Below, piece by piece: positions 26,043-34,280 of a stretch of DNA of 47,746 nt (within the stretch, counting starts at the first letter, position 1; each line of letters starts with the position of its first letter). This DNA comes from DASZYF01 sp035545535 (GTDB taxonomy: Bacteria; Actinomycetota; Actinomycetes; Mycobacteriales; CAJCIY01): NCBI GenBank assembly GCA_035545535.1, contig DASZYF010000198.1:1-47746 (forward strand), written 5' to 3'. The notes under the pieces were generated by a model. That model had not been told where the DNA came from. It did not search any database and saw nothing but the letters and a program-made list of their open reading frames with translations. The translations under genes were made by a program, and so were the position numbers.

Positions 26043-26079
26043 TGTACCCCTCTCAAGAGGCTTGGCGGCCCGCCCGTCG

Positions 26080-26085
26080 TAGCGT
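26080..26085 (+). promoter_or_regulatory. -10 box TAGCGT for leaderless larB fusion gene
   Basis: TAGCGT ends 6 nt before the GTG at 26092, without a Shine-Dalgarno site, and matches TANNNT. Confidence 0.7.
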
Positions 26086-26091
26086 TCAGCC

Positions 26092-27261
26092 GTGGATCCG
26101 GACCCGCACGTGGCCGACCTTGGCTTCGCCCGGGTCGACCTCGACCGCGCGGCGCGCACCGGCGACCCGGAGACCGTGTATGCCGAGGGCAAGACGCCGG
26201 AGCAGACCGTCGCGATCGTCGGGACGTTGCGCGCGCACGCCCCGGAGCGCGTGGTCCTCGTGACCCGCACGAGCCCGGCGCACGACCGCGCGCTCGTCGA
26301 CGCCTACGGGGCCGACGCCGAGCTGCACCCGACGGCGCGCTGCGTCACCGTCGGCCCGTTGCCGGAACCCCACGGTCAGGTGCTGGTGGTGGCGGCCGGC
26401 ACGAGCGACGGTGCGGTGGCGGCGGAGGCCGCGGTCAGCGCCGCCGTGCACGGCGCGGGGGTCGAGCGGATCGACGACGTCGGCGTCGCGGGGCTGCACC
26501 GCCTGCTCGCCGTGCGCGACCGGTTGGCCGGTGCGGACTGCCTGATCGTCATCGCCGGCATGGAGGGCGCGCTGCCGTCGGTGGTCGCCGGTCTCGTGGG
26601 CGTGCCCCTGGTGGCGGTGCCGACGAGCATCGGCTACGGGGTCGGGCAGGGCGGGCTCACCGCGCTCGCCGCGATGCTGTCGAGCTGCGCGCCCGGCGTG
26701 GTCGTGGTGAACATCGACAACGGCTACGGCGCCGGCGTGCACGCGGCCCGCGTCGCGCGGGCCGCCGCACCGCGCACCGACGCGGAGCGGCGCGCGGCCG
26801 CGAGCCGTCCGCAGGACGGGCACGTCGTCGTCGAGGCGAACGTCGACGACCTCGACCCGCGCCTGTGGCCCGGCGTGCTCGACGCGCTCCTCGCCGCCGG
26901 CGCCGTCGACGCGTGGCTCACGCCGATCACGATGAAGAAGGGGCGCCCGGCCCACACCGTCTCGGCGCTCACGACGGCGGCCCACGTCGACGCGGTGGGC
27001 GACGCACTGCTCGCGCAGACCTCGACCATCGGCTACCGCGTGAGCAGCGTCGGCAAGGTCGCGCTCGAGCGGCGCGAGGTGAAGGTCGAGGTGCGCGGCC
27101 ACCCGATCCGGGTGAAGGTCGCCGAACGCGACGGGCTGATCACACCGAACGCGATGCCCGAGTGGGACGACGTGCACGCAGCGGCGCTCGCGCTCGACAT
27201 CCCCGCCAAGCGGGTGCTCGCCGAGGCGCAGGCCGCCGCCCTCGCCCTGTGGGACGCGTGA
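26092..27261 (+). CDS. larB: LarB-LarC2 fusion, nickel-pincer nucleotide cofactor synthesis
   Basis: The 389-residue protein joins two enzymes. Residues 1 to about 235 are LarB, which carboxylates and hydrolyses nicotinic acid adenine dinucleotide to pyridinium-3,5-biscarboxylic acid mononucleotide. It shows VYAEGKTPEQT, VIAGMEGALPSVVAGLV, VPTSIGYG and SSCAPGVVVVNIDNGYGAG; C199 is the likely catalytic cysteine. Residues about 245-389 match the C-terminal half of LarC (VEANVDDLDPRLWPGVLDAL, ITMKKGRPA), the CTP-dependent nickel insertase. LarC1, with its metal-binding loop, is absent here, as is LarE. Fusion of LarB to LarC2 is unusual; in Lactobacillus LarC1-LarC2 is made by a frameshift and LarB is separate. 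It overlaps the next gene by GTGA. Confidence 0.9.
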   Translation: MDPDPHVADLGFARVDLDRAARTGDPETVYAEGKTPEQTVAIVGTLRAHAPERVVLVTRTSPAHDRALVDAYGADAELHPTARCVTVGPLPEPHGQVLVVAAGTSDGAVAAEAAVSAAVHGAGVERIDDVGVAGLHRLLAVRDRLAGADCLIVIAGMEGALPSVVAGLVGVPLVAVPTSIGYGVGQGGLTALAAMLSSCAPGVVVVNIDNGYGAGVHAARVARAAAPRTDAERRAAASRPQDGHVVVEANVDDLDPRLWPGVLDALLAAGAVDAWLTPITMKKGRPAHTVSALTTAAHVDAVGDALLAQTSTIGYRVSSVGKVALERREVKVEVRGHPIRVKVAERDGLITPNAMPEWDDVHAAALALDIPAKRVLAEAQAAALALWDA

Positions 27262-28691
27262 CAGCAGGGCGGCAGCGGTTCGCACCGTGGGTGCTGGCTC
27301 TGGGTGCCGCCCTGCTCTACGCCGCCCTCGGCCTCGACCGCAACCGCACGCTGTCCACCTCGGCGTACGACCTCGGCATCTTCCACGAGGCGGTCAGCGG
27401 CTGGGCGCACTTCGGCTGGCCGCGCGTGCCGCTCAAGGGCGTGAGCGAGAACCTCGGCGACCACTACAACCTGCTCGCCGACCACTTCCACCCGCTGCTC
27501 GTGCTGTGGGCGCCGGGCTACTGGATCTGGCCGCACCCGGTCACGCTGCAGGTGGAGCAGGCGATCACGCTCGCGCTGGCGATCATCCCGATCTGGCGGT
27601 TCACCGCCCGCAAGCTCGAGAGCGAGCGGCTCGCGCTCGGGACCGCGCTGACGTTCATGCTCGCGTGGGGCATCACCCGCGCCGTCGGCTTCGACGTGCA
27701 CGAGAGCTCGATCGCGGTGCCGCTGCTCGCGCTCGCGATCGAACGCGCCGACGCCGGGCGCTGGCGCACCGCGACCGTCGCGGGCGTGCTGCTGCTCGGC
27801 GTGAAGGAGGACCTCGGGCTCACGCTCGCGGCGTTCGGGCTCTGGATCGTCGTGGCGCACCGCGAGCAGTGGAAGCGCGGCGCCGCCCTCATCGTCACCG
27901 GCGTCGCCGGCTACTACCTGACGGTGCACGTCGTCATGCCGGCGTTCGACCACGGCAAGGCCTACATGTACTGGTCGTACGCAGCGCTCGGTCCCGACCT
28001 GCCGTCGGCGCTGCGCCACGTGCTGCTGCACCCGGGGAGCACGGTGCGCGTCGCGCTGCAGGGCCGGAAGCCCACGTTGCTCGCGTGGACGTTTCTGCCG
28101 ATCGGCTGGATCGGGTTCCTCTCACCGCTGATCCTGCTGACGCTCCCGTTGCTCGCCGAGCGCATCCTGTCCAACCGCGTCGCGCTGTCGAGCCTCCGGT
28201 TCCACTACGCCGCGACCACGGTGCCGGTGCTGATGCTCGCGGTCGTCGACGGGTTGCGGCGCGCATCGCCGCAGTGGCGACAGCGGGCGGTGCTCCTCGG
28301 CTTGGCCACCGCGGTCGTACTCACGTTCTTCATCCCCACCGGCTTCGCGTTCCTGTTCTCGCGGTTCGGCCTCACCACCGACGCGCGCGTGCGTGACGGC
28401 ATCGCCGCCATCGAGGCCGTGCCCCGCGATGCGCGCGTCGCGGCGTCGACCCGGCTCGTGCCGCACCTGATCGACCGCTGCGGCAAGCCGCTGTGCCCGG
28501 TCTACCTGCTCGACGGCACGGGGCGGGACGTGGCGCACAGCGACTGGATCGTTGCCGACGTGACGTCGCTGTCGTTCCCGTTCACCGAGTTCGGCGAGGT
28601 GCAGACCTACGTCGACGGGCTCGAAGCGCAGGGGTGGACGGTCGCGTTCTCGCGGGGTGGCTACGTGGTGATCCACCGCCCCGGCACGTGA
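27258..28691 (+). CDS. DUF2079 multi-pass membrane protein
   Basis: The 477-residue product has about nine hydrophobic helices. It carries the DUF2079 hallmarks: DLGIFHEAV, LGDHYNLLADHFHPLL, GFDVHESSIAVPLLALA and LLLGVKEDLGLTLAAFG. These acid- and His-containing loops resemble GT-C glycosyltransferases, so transfer of a polyprenyl-linked sugar is possible but unproven. The C-terminal ~120 residues are soluble and probably outside the membrane. The GTG at 27258 shares four bases with the larB fusion stop (GTGA), so translation is coupled, but no functional link to nickel-pincer synthesis is known to me. Confidence 0.88.
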   Translation: MTAGRQRFAPWVLALGAALLYAALGLDRNRTLSTSAYDLGIFHEAVSGWAHFGWPRVPLKGVSENLGDHYNLLADHFHPLLVLWAPGYWIWPHPVTLQVEQAITLALAIIPIWRFTARKLESERLALGTALTFMLAWGITRAVGFDVHESSIAVPLLALAIERADAGRWRTATVAGVLLLGVKEDLGLTLAAFGLWIVVAHREQWKRGAALIVTGVAGYYLTVHVVMPAFDHGKAYMYWSYAALGPDLPSALRHVLLHPGSTVRVALQGRKPTLLAWTFLPIGWIGFLSPLILLTLPLLAERILSNRVALSSLRFHYAATTVPVLMLAVVDGLRRASPQWRQRAVLLGLATAVVLTFFIPTGFAFLFSRFGLTTDARVRDGIAAIEAVPRDARVAASTRLVPHLIDRCGKPLCPVYLLDGTGRDVAHSDWIVADVTSLSFPFTEFGEVQTYVDGLEAQGWTVAFSRGGYVVIHRPGT

Positions 28692-28718
28692 CGCCCATCT
28701 GAACCGCGCAACGCCCGG

Positions 28719-29189
28719 GTGCGTATCTCCACTGTGAGAGCCGCCCACCGCACCGCGACCGTTCCGCTCGCCGTGCTGACGGCGGTGTGGCTCGCGGTCA
28801 CCGCGTACGTCCACGCGGATCTGGCACCGGGCTACGACGCGCTGAAGCAGAGCGGCACGCTGTCGCAAGGTGAGCTGTTCCGCGCGCAAGCAGGGGTCGC
28901 GAGCGCCGCCGCGCTCCTCGTGCTCGTCGCCGCACTGACCAGCGCGCGATGGATGCCGCTCGCGTGGCTCGTCGCGAGCGTGAGCGGGCTCGGCTCGTTC
29001 GCGGCGGTCCTGCTGTACCGCTACGACGACGTCGGCAAGGTGCTGTTCCTGCCCGACATGTACGAGCCGGTGTGGTTCCGCGAGAAGACCGTGTCGGCCA
29101 TCGCCGACGCCGCCGCGTTCGTCGTCGGCCTCATCGGGCTGCTCGTCGCACTGCGCGGCCGCCGTCGCCCGACGGCTACCGCAGCGTGA
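28719..29189 (+). CDS. Small four-helix membrane protein of unknown function
   Basis: A 156-residue protein with four predicted membrane segments (about 12-32, 52-72, 77-97, 125-145) and a conserved-looking acidic loop YRYDDVGKVLFLPDMYEPVW. The start is GTG 28719 or the in-frame GTG 28734; neither has a Shine-Dalgarno site. It begins 27 bp after the DUF2079 gene and its end overlaps the convergent DUF5926 gene by 14 bp. I do not recognise the family. Confidence 0.75.
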   Translation: MRISTVRAAHRTATVPLAVLTAVWLAVTAYVHADLAPGYDALKQSGTLSQGELFRAQAGVASAAALLVLVAALTSARWMPLAWLVASVSGLGSFAAVLLYRYDDVGKVLFLPDMYEPVWFREKTVSAIADAAAFVVGLIGLLVALRGRRRPTATAA

Positions 29190-30087
29190 CCTGACGGCTG
29201 ACGACCCCGGCACGGGCGCGGCGCTCGTCCGACGTCAGCGGGGCGCTGTCGGCGAGCGTCTGCTCGAGCACCTTCTGGAACGCCGCGGCCGCCGGCTCCA
29301 CCGTCTCCGGGGTGCTGTCGTCCTGCAGGTCCCACACCGGCACGAGCAGGCCGAGCGCCCGGAACGACCCGATGTACTTCGTGCCGTCGCCGAGCCCCAG
29401 CTCGCCCCGCAGGTGCATGCGGGCGAACGCGTCGAGCAGCCGGTCCTCGTCCTGGGGCAGCGCCCAGCGCAGGTGCGTGCGCTCGCCGATGCGGCACCAG
29501 TAGGCCGCGTCGACGCCGGACAGGCGCGTGGTCGGCACGACGCTCGCGTTCGCCTGCTGCAGCGACTGCTGCACCTCGTCGTCGAGGCCGTCGGCCATCG
29601 CGTCCTCACCGATCCACCAGTCGAAGCCGTCGTGCACGGTGATGTCGATCGGCCCGGGGTCGACGAGGTCGTGCAGGCGCGGGTCGGCGGCGGTGGGCAC
29701 GGGGAGGTTCGCGATGCCGGAACCGGGGTCGGACGTCAGCGCGATGGCCAGCGCCTGACCGAGGTCGCGCGAGGTGTCGCCGCTGCGCTGCGGCGTCTGC
29801 AGCGCGAGCACGATCGCGCCGTCGCGCCGCACCATCGCGGACCACGCGAGCGGCAGCACGGTCGCGAGCAGGACGTCCTTGTCCCGGTGCTCACCGATGA
29901 GCTTCAGCGGCGCGGTGGCGCTGGGCACGACCTCGCGCAGTGCGACGAGGTCGGCCTCGCTCGCCAGCCCCTCGAACGGGCGGCGCACCCACGGCAGCCG
30001 CTCGACCTTCGGCTCGTGCGGTCGTCCGGCCCGACGCGGTCCACCCGGACCACGGCCGCGCGCAGGATGTCCAGGGCGCCTACTCAT
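29176..30087 (-). CDS. DUF5926 family protein
   Basis: The 303-residue product starts with a basic Pro/Gly/Arg-rich tail and then WVRRPFEGLASEADLVALREVVPSA and the rest of the DUF5926 fold, a family nearly limited to actinomycetes with no assigned function. There is no signal peptide or membrane helix. I chose ATG 30087 because TAGGTT lies exactly 7 nt upstream and the longer frame is antisense-like. It diverges from the SDR gene (39 bp between starts) and overlaps the small membrane protein's 3' end. Confidence 0.87.
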   Translation of the reverse strand: MSRRPGHPARGRGPGGPRRAGRPHEPKVERLPWVRRPFEGLASEADLVALREVVPSATAPLKLIGEHRDKDVLLATVLPLAWSAMVRRDGAIVLALQTPQRSGDTSRDLGQALAIALTSDPGSGIANLPVPTAADPRLHDLVDPGPIDITVHDGFDWWIGEDAMADGLDDEVQQSLQQANASVVPTTRLSGVDAAYWCRIGERTHLRWALPQDEDRLLDAFARMHLRGELGLGDGTKYIGSFRALGLLVPVWDLQDDSTPETVEPAAAAFQKVLEQTLADSAPLTSDERRARAGVVSRQVTLR

Positions 30088-30094
30088 GGGAGTG

Positions 30095-30100
30095 AACCTA
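30095..30100 (-). promoter_or_regulatory. -10 box TAGGTT for leaderless DUF5926 gene
   Basis: TAGGTT on the minus strand (complement of 30095-30100) ends 7 nt before the ATG at 30087. It is only 15 bp from the opposing CAGGCT (30115-30120) of the SDR gene, making a very compact divergent promoter. Confidence 0.65.
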
Positions 30101-30114
30101 GGCCCACGATGGGG

Positions 30115-30120
30115 CAGGCT
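30115..30120 (+). promoter_or_regulatory. -10-like hexamer CAGGCT for the SDR gene
   Basis: CAGGCT ends 6 nt before the ATG at 30127. It deviates from TANNNT at the first base, but spacing is the same as elsewhere in the window. Confidence 0.45.
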
Positions 30121-30126
30121 CCTCTC

Positions 30127-31020
30127 ATGCGCATCGCGGTCGCGGGAGCCACCGGCTTCGTGGGCAGTGCGTTGGTGCGGGCACTGGCACGCACCGAGCA
30201 CGAGGTGCGGGCGTTGTCGCGCGATCCGTCCCGGTTCGTCGGGCCCGCCGACGAGGTCGTCGCGGCCGACGTCTCGGATGCGAGCTCGTTGCCGGCGGCG
30301 CTGCGCGATGTCGACGTCCTCGTCTACCTCGTGCACTCGCTCGCGCACCACGACTTCACGTCGCGTGACCGCGAGGCCGCGCGCAACGTCGCGCATGCGG
30401 CCGCCGACGCGGGCGTGCAGCAGATCGTCTACCTCGGTGGGCTGGGCGACGAGGACGACGCGCTGTCCGAGCACCTCACGTCGCGCCGCGAGGTCGAGTC
30501 CGTCCTCGGGTCCGCGGGTGTGCCGGTGACGGTGCTGCGCGCCGGCATCGTGATCGGTCACGGCGGGACGAGCTGGGAGATCCTGCGGCAGCTCGTGCGT
30601 CGCCTGCCGGTGATGGTGACGCCGCGCTGGGTGACGACGCGCAGCCAGCCGATCTCTCTCGAGGACGTCGTCGCCTACCTGGTGGGCGTCATCGGCAACG
30701 ACACCGCGAAGGGCCGCACGTTCGACGTCGGGGGCCCGGAGGTGCTGCGGTACGCCGACATGCTCGAGCGGACGGCGCGCATCATGGGCCGGCCGCTGCT
30801 CATCCTCCCGGTGCCCGTGCTCTCACCCGGGCTGTCGTCGTGGTGGCTGAAGCTCATCACCGACGTCGACCTGACCACGGCGCAGGCCCTCGTCAAGTCG
30901 ATGACCAACGAGGTGGTGGTCCGGGACCCGGCGATCCGCACCGTGGTTCCGCGGCAGCTGATGACGTTCGCCGAGTCCGTCGAGCGCGCCCTCGCCGACC
31001 GCGCCGCGGACCGCGGGTGA
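30127..31020 (+). CDS. NAD(P)H-binding atypical SDR (NmrA/complex I NDUFA9-like)
   Basis: A 297-residue atypical short-chain dehydrogenase. The N-terminal dinucleotide motif is VAGATGFVGSALVRAL, with AADVSDASSLPAALRDVDVLVYLVHSL following the usual order. The canonical YxxxK pair is absent; the later VGGPEVLRYADMLERTARIMG is typical of the NDUFA9/NmrA-like group. Roles range from quinone or lipid reduction to redox sensing, so I make no specific call. ATG 30127 fits the -10-like spacing; an in-frame ATG at 30109 is the alternative. Its stop overlaps the next gene's GTG (GTGA). Confidence 0.88.
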   Translation: MRIAVAGATGFVGSALVRALARTEHEVRALSRDPSRFVGPADEVVAADVSDASSLPAALRDVDVLVYLVHSLAHHDFTSRDREAARNVAHAAADAGVQQIVYLGGLGDEDDALSEHLTSRREVESVLGSAGVPVTVLRAGIVIGHGGTSWEILRQLVRRLPVMVTPRWVTTRSQPISLEDVVAYLVGVIGNDTAKGRTFDVGGPEVLRYADMLERTARIMGRPLLILPVPVLSPGLSSWWLKLITDVDLTTAQALVKSMTNEVVVRDPAIRTVVPRQLMTFAESVERALADRAADRG

Positions 31021-31646
31021 CGACGCCCGTCCGCGAGCGCGCCGGTCCCGGGACGCCCCTGCGCGGCGTCGTCGTCGGCACGTTGATCGCCGGCTCGGTG
31101 CTGCTCGGCATCGCGTTGCACACGCGACGCGGGACGCACACGTTCTACGGGCTGTCGGCGCTGCTCGCGCTCGTGTGGCTCGTCGGCGCGCTCGCGGCGG
31201 GTGGCGTGCCCCGGCCGCGGCTGTCGCGGCACAGCCTCATCGCCGGCGCCGCCGTCGGCGCGCTCGCGTGGGTGGTGTTCCTCGTCGGCGACCTGATCTT
31301 CCGCGAGGTGCCGTGGCTGCACCACCAGATCGTCAGCGTCGTGGGCCGGGCCGACGTCGGCTCGCGCCTGCTCGTCATCGCCATCGCGGTGGTCAACGGC
31401 ATGGCGGAGGAGGCGTTCTTCCGCGGCTCGGTGTTCACCGCGCTGTCGGCGCGCGCGCCGGTCCTGCGCACGACGGCCGTCTACGTCGTCGTCACCGCGT
31501 GCGCGGCGAACGTGACGCTGATCGTCGCCTCGCTGCTGATGGGTGCGCTCTGGGCGGTGCAGCGACGCGTGACCCACGGAGTGGTCGCGTCGGCCGTCAC
31601 GCACGTCGTCTGGTCGGTGCTCATCATCACAGCGCTCCCCCGGTGA
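31017..31646 (+). CDS. CPBP-family intramembrane protease-like protein
   Basis: The 209-residue product has six or seven membrane helices. Motif 1 is intact: MAEEAFFRG, the EExxxR of glutamate-type CAAX/CPBP (Abi) proteases, near residue 130. The expected histidine of the next motif is not visible (ACAANVTLIVASL at that position), while the last motif is THVVWS with His kept. The catalytic set may therefore be incomplete. Translation is coupled to the SDR gene by a GTGA overlap at 31017-31020. The substrate is unknown; family members cleave membrane peptides, prenylated proteins, or act in bacteriocin immunity. Confidence 0.8.
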   Translation: MTTPVRERAGPGTPLRGVVVGTLIAGSVLLGIALHTRRGTHTFYGLSALLALVWLVGALAAGGVPRPRLSRHSLIAGAAVGALAWVVFLVGDLIFREVPWLHHQIVSVVGRADVGSRLLVIAIAVVNGMAEEAFFRGSVFTALSARAPVLRTTAVYVVVTACAANVTLIVASLLMGALWAVQRRVTHGVVASAVTHVVWSVLIITALPR

Positions 31647-31657
31647 CGCCGCGCCGC

Positions 31658-31663
31658 TAACGT
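31658..31663 (+). promoter_or_regulatory. -10 box TAACGT for leaderless amidase
   Basis: TAACGT ends 6 nt before the GTG at 31670 and matches TANNNT. Confidence 0.65.
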
Positions 31664-31669
31664 GCGCGG

Positions 31670-33085
31670 GTGGATGCCTGGTTGGACGGAGTCGCGCAAG
31701 CCGAGCTGGTGCGCAAGGGCCACGCGAGCCCGCGCGAGCTCGTCGACGCGGCGATCGATCGCATCGAGGCGCTCGACCCGCAGCTCAACGCGGTGGTGCA
31801 CCGGCGGTTCGAGTCCGCGCGTGACGAGGCGCTGAGCGAGCTGCCGCACGGCCCGTTCCGCGGCGTGCCGATCCTGGTGAAGGACGAGCTCGCGATGACC
31901 GGCGAGCCGCTCACCTACGGCAGCCGCGTCATGAAGGACGCGGGCTTTCGCGCCGACCACGACTCCTACGTCGCGCAGAAGCTGCGGGCCGCGGGCTTCG
32001 TCGTGCTCGGGCGCACGAACATGCCCGAGCTCGCGGTCTCGGTGACCACCGAGCCGGAGGCGTACGGCGCCACGCACAACCCGTGGGACCTCACGCGCAG
32101 CGCGGGCGGTTCGTCGGGCGGCGCCGGTGCGGCGGTCGCCGCCGGCATGGTGCCCATCGCGCACGCGAGCGACAGCGGCGGCTCCATCCGCATCCCGGCA
32201 GCGCACTGCGGGCTCGTCGGCCTCAAGCCCACGCGGGGACGCATCAGCCTCGGGCCGAAGCGCGGCGAGGCGTGGGGCAGCGCGACCGTGAAGGGCTGCG
32301 TCAGCCGGACCGTGCGCGACACCGCGGCGATGCTCGACGTGCTCGCCGGCCCGATGCCCGGCGATCCGCACACGCCGCCGGCGCCGGTCCGCCCGTACGC
32401 CGACGAGGTCGGGGCCGACGCCGGCCGGTTGCGCGTCGGCCTGCTCGACCACCCGGCGAACCCCGACGTGCCCGGTGACCCGGAGTGCGCCGCCGCCGTG
32501 CAGGCCGCCGGCGCGCTGCTGTCATCGCTCGGTCACCACGTCGAACCGGCGTGGCCGGACGCGATGGGCGAGCCGGACTTCACCCAGCCGTACGCGACGC
32601 TGCTCGCCGTCGAGATGGCGCTCGAGCTCGAGGGGATGTCCGAGATGATCGGCCGCCCCATCGCCGACGACGAGCTCGAGCCGCTCGTGCGCATCTACCC
32701 GGCGATGGGTCGCGCGATCGACGGCCCGCGCTACCTGCGCGCGCGCCGCTGGCTCGAGACGTGGACCCGGCGCTTCGCCGCCTGGTGGACCGACTTCGAC
32801 CTGCTCGTGATGCCCGTGCTCAACGCCGTGCCGCCGCCGCTCGGGTACGTGACCGATCCGGTCGAGGGCTTCGCGCGGCTGCTGCCGATGGTGCAGTACA
32901 CCGCGCAGGCGAACGTGAGCGGGCAGCCGTCGATCTCGCTGCCGCTGCACTGGAGCCCCGACGGGTTGCCGGTCGGCGTGCAGCTGATGGGCGCGTTCGG
33001 ACGGGAAGACCTGCTGCTGCGCGTGGCCGCCCAGCTCGAGCAGGCCGCTCCCTGGGCGCAACGCCGCCCCCCGGTCAGCGCGTGA
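31670..33085 (+). CDS. Amidase-signature family hydrolase
   Basis: The 471-residue product has the full amidase-signature triad: K71 (ILVKDE), cis-Ser S148 (AGGSSGG) and nucleophile S172 (DSGGSIRIPA). It hydrolyses C-N bonds of amides. AS enzymes of this length include aryl and peptide amidases and the 6-aminohexanoate cyclic-dimer hydrolase group. GatA is less likely because no gatB or gatC is adjacent. The protein is cytosolic, without a signal peptide. The GTG at 31670 follows a clear -10 box. Its last 11 bp overlap the convergent FAD oxidase gene. Confidence 0.9.
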   Translation: MDAWLDGVAQAELVRKGHASPRELVDAAIDRIEALDPQLNAVVHRRFESARDEALSELPHGPFRGVPILVKDELAMTGEPLTYGSRVMKDAGFRADHDSYVAQKLRAAGFVVLGRTNMPELAVSVTTEPEAYGATHNPWDLTRSAGGSSGGAGAAVAAGMVPIAHASDSGGSIRIPAAHCGLVGLKPTRGRISLGPKRGEAWGSATVKGCVSRTVRDTAAMLDVLAGPMPGDPHTPPAPVRPYADEVGADAGRLRVGLLDHPANPDVPGDPECAAAVQAAGALLSSLGHHVEPAWPDAMGEPDFTQPYATLLAVEMALELEGMSEMIGRPIADDELEPLVRIYPAMGRAIDGPRYLRARRWLETWTRRFAAWWTDFDLLVMPVLNAVPPPLGYVTDPVEGFARLLPMVQYTAQANVSGQPSISLPLHWSPDGLPVGVQLMGAFGREDLLLRVAAQLEQAAPWAQRRPPVSA

Positions 33086-34280
33086 TGAGGACGCCGGGGT
33101 TGAGCAGCCACTGCGGGTCGTAGGCGTCCTTCAGACGCCGCAGCACCGCCGCGCGTTGCGGGTAGGCGCGGGCGAAGGCCGCCGCCTTGGCGCGGCCCAC
33201 GCCGTGCTCGCTGCTGATCACTCCGTCGTGCGCGAGGACGAGGTCGAGGACGCGCGCGTCGACCTCGTCATCACCCCAGACGTTGACGTGCAGGTTCCCC
33301 TCCGCGAGATGCCCCCACAGCCGCAGGTCAGCCGGCGCGACGACCTCGGCGAGCTCGGCGCGGAAGCGCGCGAGACCGGGCAGCGGCACGGCGACGTCGA
33401 GCTTGTGCACCGGGCGGCCGCGCTCCGCGGACTCCCGCGCCACGCGCTCGGTCGCCCCTTCGCGCTCCGCCCACAACCGCGCGCGACCGGTCGCGTCGTC
33501 GGCCGCCCTGGCCGGGTCGAGCGGGGCGAGCACGTCGACCGGTCCGGCCACCTCGACGAGCACGTGGGTGGCATCGACGACCGGTGACTCGGCGTACTCG
33601 ACCGCGCGCAGCCCGGGCAGCGCGCGCGCCGTGCGCAGCACATCCATCGCGGCGGCGATGCCGTCGACGGGGACGATGCCGACGCTGATCGTCGCGGGCG
33701 GCCGGTGCAGTCGCAGCCGAGCCGCGGTGATGACCCCGAACGCGCCCTCGCCGCCGACGAGCAACACGGCGAGGTCCGGTCCGAGCGCCTGCTTGGGCCG
33801 AGCGCTCCCATCGGCCAGCACCGTGCCGTCGACGAGGACGGCCTCGAGTCCCACCACCTGCGCGCCGGTCGTGCCGCGGCCGACGACGTGCACGCCGCCC
33901 GCATCGGTGGCGATCGTCCCGCCGACGGTCGCGCTGTCGCGGGCCGCGAGGTCGACCCCGTACTCGAGGCCCGCGGCGCGGGCCGCGTGCTGCAGCACGG
34001 CGAGGGGCACGCCCGCTCCCACGGTTGCGACGTCCCCGTCGATGACGACGTCGGTCACGAGCTTCTCCGTCGAGAGCACGAGGGCCCGGCCGTCGTCGGG
34101 CGGCACCGCGCCGCCCACCAGTCCCGTGCGACCACCCGCGGTCGTGACCGGGATCCGGTCGCGCGAGCAGCGGGCGAGCAGCTCGGCGACCTCGGCCGTG
34201 GACGACGGGCGTTCGAGGCCGCGGGCCCGGCCGTGCCACCGGCCGGTCCAGTCGGTCTCGTACGCCGCCAGCTCGCTCAT
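33075..34280 (-). CDS. FAD-binding oxidoreductase (GlcD/D-lactate dehydrogenase-like)
   Basis: A 401-residue member of the vanillyl-alcohol oxidase fold (FAD_binding_4 plus FAD-oxidase C). The PP-loop area reads VTTAGGRTGLVGGAVP and the flavin-binding segment ATVGGTIATDAGG. The C-terminal half has LRLWGHLAEGNLHVNV and GVISSEHGVGRAK, the active-site histidines of the D-2-hydroxyacid dehydrogenase group (glycolate, D-lactate or D-2-hydroxyglutarate). It is about 50-60 residues shorter than typical GlcD. ATG 34280 overlaps the transporter stop (ATGA), so it is coupled to the TPP-riboswitch gene, although no thiamine role is known for this enzyme class. Confidence 0.88.
   Translation of the reverse strand: MSELAAYETDWTGRWHGRARGLERPSSTAEVAELLARCSRDRIPVTTAGGRTGLVGGAVPPDDGRALVLSTEKLVTDVVIDGDVATVGAGVPLAVLQHAARAAGLEYGVDLAARDSATVGGTIATDAGGVHVVGRGTTGAQVVGLEAVLVDGTVLADGSARPKQALGPDLAVLLVGGEGAFGVITAARLRLHRPPATISVGIVPVDGIAAAMDVLRTARALPGLRAVEYAESPVVDATHVLVEVAGPVDVLAPLDPARAADDATGRARLWAEREGATERVARESAERGRPVHKLDVAVPLPGLARFRAELAEVVAPADLRLWGHLAEGNLHVNVWGDDEVDARVLDLVLAHDGVISSEHGVGRAKAAAFARAYPQRAAVLRRLKDAYDPQWLLNPGVLITR

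Noticed and set aside
31670..33085. GatA (glutamyl-tRNA amidotransferase subunit A)
   Set aside because: No gatB or gatC nearby and the sequence fits general amidases equally well.
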